Below, in pieces: positions 12,501-23,520 of a stretch of 64,000 bases of DNA. The stretch is taken from assembly GCA_002633005.1 (NCBI GenBank), contig NMRA01000240.1:415643-479642 (forward strand), given 5' to 3'. The notes under the pieces are model-generated. The model searched no databases. It worked only from the letters and a program-made list of their open reading frames with translations, and was not told where the DNA came from. Numbering within the stretch: the stretch's first letter is position 1; each line of letters begins with the position of its first letter. Origin of the DNA: Phoronis australis (taxonomy: Eukaryota; Phoronida; Phoronidae). The position numbers were made by a program, and so were the translations under genes.

Positions 12501-15500
12501 TGGCACATTATCACATGTCTAGTTCTACCAATCAAAAGTGTCTCTTTCTCCAAGCCATCTCCATTGGGTTGGGTAATTAAAGCATGAATCTTAAGCCTGT
12601 GACCAGTTTGACCTTAATTTAAATGGCTTGCCTCATTGTAATCAAATGAGTAACATTTATTTGATTCAGGACGAAGAGCCTCTGGCTGATGATACTCATG
12701 AGACGAGATCGCAGACAAGAACTGTGGAAAGTCCTGGCCAGGTCAACGATGAGGAGCCTGCCAGTCGGGGAGCAACACCTGTAGAGGAGGCAAAGGAAAG
12801 ACAAGACACACCGGAAGGAAAGCCTGAGAGCCGGCCTGTTTCAGTGAAGGAGGAAAGAGATCCAACTCCAGAAGAGAAGACTAAGAGCCCAGAGCCATCT
12901 GCTGTGGAAGAGGAGTATAGTGAGGAGGTAAGAGACACCTGGTGTTTAAATGACGAAACTTGATCACCTTAATTGCATAACATTCAAAGCAACCCATTGG
13001 GTATGTTGAATTTGTGATAATTTCAAGATCATGTTTCACCAATGATGACTTGATTTGTGATAATGAAATGCCACAAAAGACTGTAAGTCTTATGCAACAC
13101 AATCTCTAAATATGCTTCACCAGTAAATTGTGTCGGAATGTCCCAGAACTGTGTGAAGATGCTATTTTGTCAGATATATACATGAAAATTTTCAAACATT
13201 CAGCTATAGTAGTAGATATAAGAATTGAGGTTACTATGGAGGACCAAGAAAAATGTCCAAATCTACCTAAGTTTGGAACATGATATCTCAAAATTAGCAG
13301 ATGGTATTCATATGAAACTTTCACACACCATGCTTTATACATTGGTCTCTTAAGTGATCTTAGCAATTGTGTTTAGAATGTTCTACTTTTGCAAGTGGAG
13401 CTTTCAAATATAAGTCTTTAAAGATTTTTTTGAAAAAAAATCAAAATTATGCATAAAATGAAAATGAAGTGATAAATTTGAATACCATAACAGCATTTTT
13501 GAAATTTTATCTAGAACATTGATATCATATTGATCCATGTCTTTGGTACCATTGTTTTGATCCATATCCTTGGTACCATTGTTTTCCTACTAAATTTTTG
13601 TAAAAAGACTTGGCCATGTTACCCAATTAGTGGCAGATTAGTACAAAATAAAAACTCAACTGATTTCTGCAGGGCAGCTTTCAACTTTCAGCATACTGAT
13701 GCTTTTACTGAGTCCATCATTTTTATATTTGATTAAATACATAGACTAGTAAAAAAATTCCTACATAATATACACAGATTTGTCAACAAGTTTCTGCGTA
13801 ACATTAAATGGAATACTGGAACTAAGGAATCACTTTTAGCAGCATTGCGTCCTTATCATGCAGTTGTCAGCTTGACTATTATTGTTTAGACCGAGTGATG
13901 GAGCTTTTGAGGTTCACGAAGTGCAGACAATGCGTGTCCTTAGTTTCAGTAGTCAGTTCTGTCTGATATTGCATTGTTACGAAGATATGCACCAGGTATT
14001 TTTATGTTGGCTGTTCTTATTAGTGTGCAAGTGTCTTACAATTTTGTTGGTATAAGTTGTGTGACTTTTGTTTTTTGCTCTCCCATTCCACAGGAACACA
14101 AAGCAGCCACCAAAATTCAGGCCACCTTCCGTGGTTATCAAACTCGTAAGCAGTTCAAGGAAGCTAAGGTATAAACTCACCTGACTGATGTGACGATCGA
14201 AAAATAGTCTTTTATAGTTTTTCTTGAGGTAGTGGGGTAGAATTTGACTAATTAAGTATAGGAAGGACAAGAAGACAATATTAAGATTTTAAAATTTTTA
14301 TCTATAATTATTGAGTTGGAACTATTCATGCATCCAGAAAGAAATTGACAAGTGAAACTTCAAGAAAAGGATTGATCATTACTAAGTGTAGTAGGAATTG
14401 GTAAGGGATTGTTTACCCTGACAAGTGTTTGAGGCAGTATTCATGGCCTCTTCATATCATGGTGGTCTTTTGTCACTTTACCCCCTTCTGAAGCTAAATG
14501 TTTGAGATCTGGTGATTGAAAGTAATGATGTTTTATTAAAGTGAGAATGCATGTTAGGGTCTCGGAAGTATGCAACTTCACAGTAAGATGACAAATTTGT
14601 TATGGAAAAAAGTAACCGCCAGGTGGCTCTATCCAAGACATAGGGCTAATATGGAAAATTTGAAAGTATTAAGTTTGTTTGTTTCAAAACTGTATCTATT
14701 TCTGGACAGTCAAAACATAACGGGATGTGCCACTGAAATTGGTTTACGTTCCAATGCAATAGTCACACTGCAGTTGTGATCCCAAGATGCACACATGCAC
14801 TTTCACTTTTAAATCCACATTGATGTGAGTGCATCAGGTCCTGTGTGACTGCCAATCTAGCTGATTATCCCATCACTTTCAAAACCCCTATGTTACCTCG
14901 TGTGCGTGTGTGTGTGTTCCACTCAGGGTGATGCGGGCACGCCACGTGAACTCTCCTCTAAAACTCAGGCTAAGGTTGACTCAGCTAAGGCGCGTGAGAG
15001 GGCAGCCGTTACTATACAGGCCGGTTACAAAGGTTACAAGACACGAAAAGATTTGAAAGAAAAGAACGTCCAGCCTTCTGCTGATGATTCTGAAACAACT
15101 GGTACTGATAACGAAGACGAGGCCGCAGTGAAAATTCAGGCTGCATACAGGGGTTACCAAACACGCAAGCAGTTGAAGGCCAATGATGACAATAATAATA
15201 ATGATGATGAAGGTGAAGCGGAGAAGAAGACTTCAGAAAAAGAAGATAAGGTAGTTAATTGAACACTGGTGCAGTCACGCTGTTGTGACTGATGTGTGAT
15301 CTTTTGTTTCTTATCATTTGCAGATTTTATTTGTATGCCTTGCACCATGCATGAATTCTTCATATTATTTCAGCAGACAATGCAATGTCTGGCAATGATC
15401 CAAGATTATCAATTATTTCAATAAAATGTCAAAGGACTAATGACACCAATATGATTCTGATCTCTTGATTGAATCTTCAGCTTGCACTCTACCTCTGCTT

Positions 15501-15978
15501 ATCATGGACATGCTCTGGAGATAAACACACAGAAGGCAATAAATACTACCTTCACAGTTTGTTAGAAGAATCTCAGTCAGGATTTGTATAAATTCTCTGA
15601 GATGCATTTATAATGAAATGCATGGTCTTCTAAGTGGGTTAAACATTTTTCTTTGTCTGGCCAAATTGGACTGGCATGTGTTTAAGTTGGGCGCAACAAT
15701 GTCATGCACTTGATCTCAGTGCAGTAAAATGCCTTGTGTTGTTGCAGGAGGAGAAGGCTGCTATTGCTATTCAAGCTGGTTTCCGTGGGTACAAAGTCAG
15801 GAAAGAGTTGAATGCTGCGAAACAATCTGACAACAAGGATGATGACAATGACCAAGTTGTTGATGATGTTGTTGAAGAAATTGCACTTGAGAATGACGTC
15901 AATGATGACCTATCTGAAATTGGTGGTGATGCCTTGGAGGCACCTGGTGATGAACCTCAGCAGGTACCAGCTCACTAA
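6507..15978 (+). CDS. DCDC2-like doublecortin protein with four IQ motifs, 3' part (10 exons)
   Basis: Ten exons join in one frame: 6507-6586, 7198-7332, 8504-8656, 10263-10370, 10648-10961, 11502-11623, 12670-12927, 14094-14168, 14927-15250 and 15748-15978, with stop TAA at 15976. The sum is 1800 nt, 599 residues. Every junction is GT-AG and keeps the frame. Residues about 8-110 match the second doublecortin domain of DCDC2-type proteins in layout: a basic lead, then a CIWVYHNGD strand start, an FYDLED strand, and a TYIACG turn before CQRLDYG. Doublecortin domains bind tubulin and microtubules, and DCDC2 family members act at axonemes and cilia. Residues about 123-390 are a low-complexity Lys/Glu/Pro-rich linker. 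Residues about 398, 445, 485 and 531 start four IQ motifs of the IQxxx(R/K)GxxxR type, which normally bind calmodulin or related light chains. The acidic Asp/Asn-rich tail ends QQVPAH. The first DCX domain and the start codon must lie upstream and were not found in 1-6506. A microtubule-associated, calcium-responsive role is inference. Confidence 0.88.
7198..7332 (+). CDS. DCX/IQ gene exon b: first half of the DCX domain
   Basis: The acceptor is ttatgcttgtag and the donor is gtaagt. The exon enters in phase 2 and leaves in phase 2. It encodes VYHNGDQFTPSKKVVIKARQ and on to GGCHK. This is the typical start of a doublecortin domain: hydrophobic strand, N-G-D turn, a basic second strand, then the helix with FEAICSEVMQKI. 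Confidence 0.9.
8504..8656 (+). CDS. DCX/IQ gene exon c: second half of the DCX domain
   Basis: The acceptor is tcatttcttag and the donor is gtaaac. The exon runs from phase 2 to phase 2. It encodes FYDLEDPVHPITNAAQLLHG followed by KTYIACGTMERCQRLDYG, the last strands of a doublecortin fold, where families typically have a G-x-x-Y-(V/I)-A-x-G element. A Ser/Pro linker follows. Confidence 0.9.
10263..10370 (+). CDS. DCX/IQ gene exon d: Ser/Asn-rich linker
   Basis: The acceptor is a long T run (gtccttttttag) and the donor is gtatga. The exon runs from phase 2 to phase 2. It encodes a basic, Ser/Asn-rich linker (KNYQHHLPPLNQKRKLSRNT and on to SVNSKGSR) with no recognisable domain, directly after the DCX fold. 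Confidence 0.85.
10648..10961 (+). CDS. DCX/IQ gene exon e: charged Lys/Glu/Pro-rich linker
   Basis: The acceptor is gcacttcag and the donor is gtatga. The exon runs from phase 2 to phase 1. It encodes about 104 residues, first a Lys/Glu run, then repeats of Pro-Lys-Pro, Asn-Ser-Lys and Pro-Glu-Pro. This composition suits a disordered, microtubule-interacting spacer. Part of the C-terminal tail of DCDC2 proteins is similarly low in complexity. Confidence 0.85.
11502..11623 (+). CDS. DCX/IQ gene exon f, with two in-frame donor sites
   Basis: The acceptor is atttttgctag. The exon enters in phase 1 and ends in phase 0 at GAG/gtgtgt, a weak donor inside a GT run. A stronger donor, CAG/gtgagc, lies at 11527/11528 and also ends in phase 0. 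A short form (DEGGVFKAQ) and a long form with 32 further acidic residues are therefore both possible. The next exon starts in phase 0, so both forms keep the frame. Confidence 0.75.
11880..12268 (+). repeat. 35-bp minisatellite in an intron of the DCX/IQ gene, about 11 units
   Basis: The unit starts TAATGTTATGACAGTAAAGT and continues CACATTGTCACCGTC. Unit starts are 35 bases apart. It lies between exons f and g and does not affect splice sites. Confidence 0.92.
12670..12927 (+). CDS. DCX/IQ gene exon g: acidic Glu/Pro/Ser/Thr-rich linker
   Basis: The acceptor is tttgattcag and the donor is gtaaga, phase 0 on both sides (258 nt, 86 codons). The product is rich in Glu, Pro, Ser and Thr, resembles a PEST-like spacer, and ends VEEEYSEE. 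No folded domain is visible. Confidence 0.85.
13100..13720 (+). repeat. Old dispersed repeat copy in an intron
   Basis: This stretch aligns by eye with 19790-20220. Shared landmarks include TTTGGAACATGATATCTCAA against TTGGGAACACCATACCTCTG, a shared CATATGAAACTT, and a later AAAAAGAC before a TATTACC/TGTTACC-like sequence. It is strongly diverged, the boundaries are unclear and it has no coding signal. Confidence 0.5.
14094..14168 (+). CDS. DCX/IQ gene exon h: IQ motif 1
   Basis: The acceptor is ccattccacag and the donor is gtataa, phase 0 on both sides, 25 codons. It encodes one IQ motif, KIQATFRGYQTRKQ. The exon is little more than the motif itself and could be skipped or duplicated without a frameshift. 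Confidence 0.9.
14927..15250 (+). CDS. DCX/IQ gene exon i: IQ motifs 2 and 3
   Basis: The acceptor is tgtgttccactcag and the donor is gtagtt, phase 0 on both sides (324 nt, 108 codons). It encodes IQ motif 2 (TIQAGYKGYKTRKD) and IQ motif 3 (KIQAAYRGYQTRKQ), separated by an acidic spacer. A run of Asp and Asn codons follows motif 3. Confidence 0.9.
15748..15978 (+). CDS. DCX/IQ gene exon j: IQ motif 4, acidic tail and stop
   Basis: The acceptor is ttgtgttgttgcag and the entry is phase 0. The exon encodes IQ motif 4 (AIQAGFRGYKVRKE), then an Asp/Glu-rich tail ending QQVPAH with TAA at 15976-15978. A CAG/gtacca sequence at 15963 could act as a donor to a further exon, but I found none downstream, so I treat this as the last coding exon. 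Confidence 0.85.
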   Translation, partial: EEKAAIAIQAGFRGYKVRKELNAAKQSDNKDDDNDQVVDDVVEEIALENDVNDDLSEIGGDALEAPGDEPQQVPAH

Positions 15979-16007
15979 AGCCTGCTGTGTTTTCTTAATG
16001 CATTTTT

Positions 16008-17090
16008 ATGCGCCCACATATTTATATGTGGACGCATTATGCCGTCATCTCTGTCCGTCCGTCCGTCCGTCCGTCCGGGCGGCGTCCGTCCGGCGTCCGG
16101 CGTCCGCTGCTCTATCTCCAAAACCCTTTGACATACGTTCATGAAATTTGGCACATATGTTCCATTCATGAATGGGACGGCATGTGCGAACTTTCGGACG
16201 GATCCGACTACCGGTGTGCCCCCTAGTGGCAATTTTAGTTTTTTACGCTTACCTTTGTATCTTCAAAAGTCCTGAACGGATTTTCATGAAATTTGGTATG
16301 TAGGCACCTAGTAGTGAGATGACGCTATCCTGCCGTTTTCGGATGGATTCGACATAGTTTGCGCCACCTAGTGGCCATTTTTACTGTTTTCGAGTCTGTT
16401 TTTGTGCTTCCACCCCTCTATCAACCAAACCGCTCAAAGGATGATTGTGAAAATTGGCATGTATGTGCTTACTATAAGGAAGACAGCTGACAATGATTTT
16501 CAGACGATTTGGACTACTGTGGCGCCTCCTAGTGGCAGTTTTGTTTTTTTGCACCCATGGCTGTATCTCCCAAACCGTTCGCAGGATCTTTACTAAATTT
16601 AGCAAGTGTATTTATGTGATGTTGACAACGGACGATGACGACTTTAGGATGATTCTGATTACCGGTATGCCTCTAGTGGCAATTTTAGTATTTGCCTCTA
16701 GTGGCAATTTTAGTATTTTACATTGACCTCTGTATTTTCATAGGTCTTCAGGTGTATACTTTGTGTTACTTCGTGACTGTGAAGGAAAAGTTCCAAGTAG
16801 AAATTTGTTTCTGGCATTCTAATGCTGTGCTAATCTCGTATGTTGGTAAATTTGTTTTTAATTCTATGTTTCTGTGGTGCTTTAAGCAACTGGTGTATAG
16901 GATGTGCTTGTATTATGAAGATTACTCACATTTTGCCCCTAACCGCGGCTATTGAGGAGACAATGACCATGCCTTTCCATTTTGCAAAGCATGCCCTCTA
17001 CTGGCCACTTTATGGTACCAATAAACAACCCTAGAAGGATACCGTATGCGGTGCAATTGTGGGCGCATTTCAACGCTCCGCGTTGCTCTT
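16008..17090 (+). mobile_element. Tandem-repeat-cored element with asymmetric inverted ends and 3' hairpin (copy 1)
   Basis: It starts ATGCGCCCACATAT, which at once folds back (16008-16037, hairpin to ATATGTGGACGCAT). Near the other end TGTGGGCGCAT (17058-17068) is the inverse of the start. It is followed by the hairpin CAACGCTCCGCGTTG (17071-17085) and CTCTT. The core holds a GTCC microsatellite (about 16050-16110) and diverged modules of about 165 bp, each with CTAGTGGCAATTTT and TTCATGAAATTTGG. Copy 2 (25085-26348) and a 3' fragment (57408-57563) share both ends. This architecture resembles Helentron-associated (HINE/DINE/pearl-like) non-autonomous elements. That class is inference. Confidence 0.7.
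17020..17025 (+). promoter_or_regulatory. Possible poly(A) signal AATAAA inside the repeat
   Basis: AATAAA lies near the 3' end of the repeat, 1.04 kb after the DCX/IQ stop codon. It could serve that gene's transcript. Other AATAAA sites follow at about 18139 and 18654, so the assignment is weak. Confidence 0.3.
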
Positions 17091-20000
17091 GTAGTTTCTG
17101 CGTGTTGTGAGTTGTGTTTATCACCCATGCTCTGTTGATCTTGGAGCACTGCACACTTTTGAAGCACTAAGCAAATTGGAGAACGTAGGTCTGAGAAAAT
17201 TTTTTTATTTCTGCCGACCTAAAAATTTAAACTCTAGATGGGTTTTGTTGGGTTCCTTAAATGGTAGAATCAGTTTTTAAGGAATAGTGGCAATCTGATA
17301 CACTGTGTCTTGATTATCTGGCTACCAGTATAAAATGCCTATGACACCAAGTAGAACCAAATGTGTACAGTTACCAGGACTGAGTTATTTACTGTTCTTG
17401 TCATCCAATTTGGGTGTGTGCAACATTGTTGAGAGGATAAATTATAGATCAACTCGGCAAAAACGGGTAATGCCATGCTGTTGTATTTCTTATCTTGTTA
17501 TCTTCTCACCCTATAACTGATTTAACTACACTTGATTCACTCTTCTGTCATATCATCATATGCCACATCAACCATCAAGATTATTCGACTGGTTTTCTAT
17601 GATGACTTGCAATTCAAAAAGCAGTGGAGACCCACGGTCTAATCCCTCAATACAAACTTGTTCAAGCACATAGTACAGTTGAGGTACAGGCTGTTAAATT
17701 TACTCAAAACGTGCATTGCGATGATCAATTTTTGACCATGCGAATGAACTGGTTAGTGAATCAAGTGTAGTTTACTAATGTTTTGTTTCTGATTTCTAAG
17801 CAGATCTTGTTTTTCTAGGTGCGTTGTATTTCACATGATTTTATCAATTTTTTGATATTTGACAATGGTACTTGACAACACATAGAAAACAGTTTATTAA
17901 CTTGTTGGTTCATAACTTATTACTGCTTCTAGTTCATAGTCATTTTTGTTATGAAGTTGTATTTATGTACAAGTTGTCAGTATGAACAAGAGGTGGCGTT
18001 GGTGGTTTGACTAATGGTCATTAAGATTGGTAGCTCTTCTTTCTTATAAGAATTTGTGAGATGTAAAATATTGTTTTGTGAGCTATTTGTAAAGTACAGT
18101 CAATTTTTATTGTGACCTGTCTCCCTGTGTAATGTGTAATAAATGATAACTGTATCTTTGCAGTAGTTCAGTTCACAGCCTCTTGTGCTATGTTTCCTTC
18201 CTTGTAGTTTGTAACAAGGCCATGGTTTAGTTGTTTTGTGGAACACAATTCATGAATATGGCATGTTTTAGTGTTGTGAGACGTAACAATAGAGTGCTGC
18301 TTGTACTAAATCTTTTCTTTAACCAACTTTTCACTTTCAGTTTTGGGTGCATAAATAGATCCACGGACCTTCATGATATTGTGACCTTTATAGTTACTAA
18401 AAACTTTATACATGATTTTAATGTTTTTTTTTCTATGTCTAGGTATGGATCCAATATCTTTATGGGGTTTAACAATAAACATATACTTGGTGGTGTTTTA
18501 GTTATCACTTTATGTGAAACTCGGACACCAGAGTCTGGGTCCACTAATTTCACCCAACAGGATCAACACCTGTTTGGCACAAGTTGGCGTTTTTGCATGA
18601 TCTGGCAGGCTTCACATGTAAGTTGTTTTTTCAGAATGCATCAAAAGACACTAAATAAAGAGTAGAAGTGATGGACTTATGTATATGCAACTCCTGTACC
18701 ACACTGGATCTCGCCGAAGGAATGTGATGTTGGGATTTTCTGTTTACTTCTGTCTTTACGTTATCATGTGTGATGTTATTTTGAAATTCATTTCACTAAA
18801 CTGTGTGATGTCAGGTTATTATGAAGTCTTAAGATGGAATCATATGTTCGACTGGTGAGACCAAGTTCAATTCTCAACATTTTTTTGGAGTTTATGTTAG
18901 TAGTTTTATCACCTATCCTTGCAAGGGAGGTTATCGCCATCGTAGAACATGTGGCAAGGGAGATTATCACCTATGTTAGTATTATTGTTCAAGGATCAGT
19001 CCCATGTACTCACTGTGATAAATGTATTTGTGTGTGTGTAACCAGGTACTGGATATCTGGTGTTGTAAAAGCATGTAATGTTGTACATAGCCAGCTAGGT
19101 TGCGCGATTCTGGCATATCAGAGACCAAATATTTTTGTAATTGTGATTGTATATCTATATAATTATAAGAAATATTTAAATATATTCATTTCATTAACTA
19201 CATGTTGAACATTCCTGTGTATATGTAGACTTGCACAAATTTTGATTTTGACATTAACTTAGTGTCCTGTTTGGTTAGAGTTGCTTGCCAGACTTTTTGT
19301 TTTTACTTTTTTAGGATTTATAGGCTTTAACAAATTTAACATACGTTCCTCTTTATTTTATCTGAGAAAGTGTTATTTGAAGCAGAGCACTGGAATAATC
19401 AAAAAGTTAACTATAATATATAGCTTGAACATTTTATTAAATGTGTTGTTTTCAAAACAGAAATCAGTATCAATTGTTCATTTCAGTATTTTTGTTAAAT
19501 ATCTGTTGATTTTACCATGTTAAACATTATAATTTTACAATTGTATTTGTTAAGGCAGTTATTCCATGTGATCTAAGGATCTACCTCCAGCTTATGAGCT
19601 GTCATAAAGTACATCTTGCCACCAAAGTTGTCTTGTTGAAATTATTTATTATTACCAGCGTTTTGTATTTGTTGTCAGTGAGGAGTCAATCTCAAGCTTT
19701 TACTCAGACCCATAGCTTTGACATGTGGAGGTGAAAACTAGTCTTCTTGCATTTCTTGCTGGTACAACTTTTCAAGGTTATTTAGGACCCTCGGAAATTG
19801 TCAAATTTGTCTAACTTGGGAACACCATACCTCTGAAATGGCTGATCAGAGTCATATGAAACTTATGCACTGTTCTTAAAAACACTGTTGGAAATTGTTT
19901 TTAAAAGTTTCCAGTTTTGCGTGAGTGACTATCAAAAATAGAACTTTAACGATTTAATGACAAAAATCAAAAGTTGCATCAAACTAAAACGAAATGATGA

Positions 20001-23000
20001 TTTAGGAATCTAACAGTGTTTCTGAGATTTCATCTTAAACATTTATATTGAACAAAATTTGGTCATGTTATTGATACTGTTCTTTTGTTATGAGTCTACT
20101 TTTCTTTGCGATAAATTATACTAAAAAGACATTGTCATATTATCCAAATAATAGCACATTATTATTAAGTCATAAATCAAATTCTACAGGCTGTCTACTT
20201 TCAGAAAAGGTATTCTTTTAGTGATTTAATATCTATAGTTTTGTAGATATGTGGCTAAGGTAAATGCTTCAAAAAGTCAGAACAGTCCTACGTAACCTTA
20301 AACCCTCATTTGTCATCTAAATGTTCACACGTCCCACACTGCACTCTGTGGTCCTCAAAATAATGTATTCTATAGATAAGTTGTATATTGGTCAACTTTT
20401 CTTGACCAACTACCCTTACTACGAGCCTGCTGCAGATGAAGTGTAGTTATTTCACAAGAAGTCATCAAACTCTACCAACTAGACATTAATGGATCTATTG
20501 GCCTACATAATTGATCTAAGACTTGCAATACTATTCAAGTTTAGAGCATACCTTTGTAGGCAAGGGTCACAATTTTCCATTCATTTTTCACACCAATTGC
20601 CTTTATGAAACCAGGATTTTCAAATACCTTATTGTCACAGGTTATGGCTTGTATGAAAATATTGTTCGTGCCTTAGCCATTACATTTCCATAAATTTGCG
20701 TGGGAAAATTTTCACTTTCTGTGTTCTGTTACCCTAAAAACTGCCAACGTGCACTTAATGTTTCGACCTTTTGGGAATGCTTGTGAAATTTTCAATTTGG
20801 ACAATTGGTGACTAGTATGGTGCCTCTTTCATTTTTGTATAGTTGTTAATCAAGAATTTGAAAACTGAATGTTTAAAAATATTTGAAAACTGTCTCCCTT
20901 AGTGGTGAAAGTGTTCATTTGTCTGAAGCTATAATAAGGCTAAATGTTAAAAATTGTTTAACAGTGAGCCAAAGGTGTTTCTCCTGACATATACCTTACT
21001 AGTATGAACTATGCCATTTTTCAGTACCTGTACATAGTTGTATCATATCAAGGTGCAATATACACAGAGTTGCATAGCTTTTTGGTTTGCACATTGTTAG
21101 CACCATGTTAATTGTGTTTTATTAATAAACTGACTAAACACAAGTGAGTTGTGCTCATCAAGAAATACTGCAACAGTTCACTGAAAAGGGATAGACACTA
21201 CGTGGCACATCATCTCTTGGTTACTGCGCTGTCGGATAGTACGTTCCTCAACTCTCAAACAAAACCTCATTAAGTTCCACAATCTTCCTGGCCATTGTAC
21301 ATATGTAATTATCCACTAATTTGATACTCTCCTTATTTAGCATTCCTAAAACAATTTGGAAAAATATTACTTCGTCTCAGTTAATTATTTGGCAGGAAGC
21401 TCCAAGGCAGGAATCTCTTGGCTCATCCAATTAGAACATGGTCAGTTTTGTAGGCAAGGGCCTACAGTTAATCCCAATAATGCATTAGTAAATTCTGAGC
21501 ACTGTATATTCACTACTTCATTTATCCATTCATGGTGGATATCTGGTGCTGTTGAAATGGGTTGAACTAGGTTGGCCATGTCTGCCTACTCAAGTCAGTT
21601 TGGAACTCGTTAACTATAAAGTCTGCATAATTATTCAGTTTCTTTCGCAAACCCAGACTATGGGAATCTTTTATTTTGTGGGAAACTTTTGTGGAGAATT
21701 ACAGTAAAACAGATTTATTTAACAAACACTCTTGTTGTGCAATGAACTTTAATAACAATTGTGAACTATCCTGATTTGAACACCGAACCACAACTTTTTA
21801 CTTTTGGTCGCAAAAATTGGTGCAAGAGGAAATTGCGCAATTACTATATCTAATTGGAATATGCAAAATTTTTACGTTATTGATACTGCCTCTGTTATTC
21901 ATTATGTCTCAAAAAATGAACGAGATACTCATGTCTGGAAAACAGTACTGATCTTAGTTTACTGGTCAATTTCACGTCAGGCCAATGAATTCGCAACTCT
22001 CAAAGGCAGTCTCACCAATTTCTCCTGAAATCTATAGGGTTTAAGTTCCAGGAGACACCTTTATATTCCGAGTTTGGTCAGCAGAGATTTGTGACTGATT
22101 TTTTTTCTGTTACTCCATCCAAATACCCAAACCGTTAAGTGGTTCCGAGAAAACTAGCTAATAACTAACAAGATGGAGAGGTGCCCACAGCTTGAGTAGA
22201 GAAGTGAGCGCGCAGTGGAGACATTCACAGCAGACTGTTTTTCTTGCTTTTATTAAAATCAATAAAGAATCTTTATCACAGGAAAGTGTATATTGAGATA
22301 TAAAATTTAATATCACAATAAATGACACAAAACTAGTCATGGAATAAACCAGCGCGCACTGCATGTCTTAAGTCCGTCAAACACCACATGACTACAGTGG
22401 AATCTCGCAAGGTAATGTGTAAATTGAAAAAAGCCTTGACCAACTGGTGCCACATTTTATCTCGCCAAAAGTATTTTAGTTGTGAAACTAGTAATAATTA
22501 AGCAAAACGTGTAGTATGCAGCAGACCATATACAACATCTACACATGGAATGTGAAACGCTCATACACATGCAAAACCAAAAAATCAAAAGAGGGGGACC
22601 ATCCCTGTATCTCAGTTGTCCTTAACAAAGTCCTGAGCACTACAGTAAAACACTTGCATTCATTTACCCTTGTGTAGACACATCTGAAGGCACACAAAAG
22701 GCCGCCACTGAATTGCATTTTAATAGCATCCCATACCCAACTGGATAAATTGGAAGGAAAGTAATGACTGGTGATCACAAAAAAAAACACCAGTAATAAG
22801 ATAGTGTTATTTTAAGCATACTATGAAATTCCATTAGCTTATTCTTTAGCACTAAGTATGTCTGAGAGTGATAAGACACAGTGGTCCTCGTCAATCTAAA
22901 CAAGCCTTTTGGAAGACTCAATCACAAACCTTCACATTTTGTGATTGGAAATTCGAAAGAAAAACAATTAGAGAAGTTTACCACATAACACGACAGCGTT

Positions 23001-23174
23001 TTTCCGTTCAGTGACTTTACCAGACGTAGAGGGTTGTGAGCGTGTGATAACATCTAGCTTCTTTGTTAACTGCCAAGCACGGACTTTTGTCTGTTATGAC
23101 AACAAGTAAGCTAATTATCTACCAGGCTTATTACAGACCACATGTGAACAGAGTTAAACTCAGAGTGAATTTGG
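17091..23174. other. Intergenic sequence between the DCX/IQ gene and the receptor gene
   Basis: About 6 kb without a supported exon. Open frames at 18231 and 18834 have no domain and no clear splice pattern. Part (19790-20220) is the old dispersed repeat listed separately. Confidence 0.45.
19790..20220 (+). repeat. Old dispersed repeat, relative of 13100-13720
   Basis: It aligns by eye in the same orientation with the intronic stretch at 13100-13720, with many substitutions and small gaps. No terminal repeats are visible. Confidence 0.5.
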
Positions 23175-23520
23175 TGTATTCGGAAAGAATAGATTGTCAT
23201 AACTTCGGTTGCAGTCGGGCGATTTTGACGATTCAAAAACTAAACATGATCACCATTTGACGAAGATTTCAGAAATTCTATTGGTTTATGTTCAAATATG
23301 ATATAACTTAACTTTTATTTTTAACAGCAAAGCCCAGTCAGGGTAGATAGGATCTTAGTGAAGATTAGAGCAATTATCGAACAAAAGAGAGCTGGCCTTC
23401 CAACCATAAATGGCAGAATGGAGTTAATCAGTTGTGTAAGATATTGGCTACAGGGGTAAGCTTCCCAACTTGTTGTTGGGCTATAGAATCGAACAAGTTA
23501 TGAGCAACGGGAAAGAGCCA
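23175..23520 (+). repeat. Duplicated segment holding an exon-like open frame (copy 1)
   Basis: This segment has an inverted relative at about 60140-60495. Both include an intron-like T-rich stretch, an acceptor-like AG, and the sequence encoding IRAIIEQKR. Within it, 23334-23457 reads open from acceptor tttatttttaacag to a donor-like GGG/gtaagc. The product contains SPVRVDRILVKIRAIIEQKR and ends CVRYWLQ. The copy at 60 kb carries a stop and a frameshift. It could be a real exon with a decayed duplicate, or part of a repeat. I do not recognise the protein. Confidence 0.5.
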
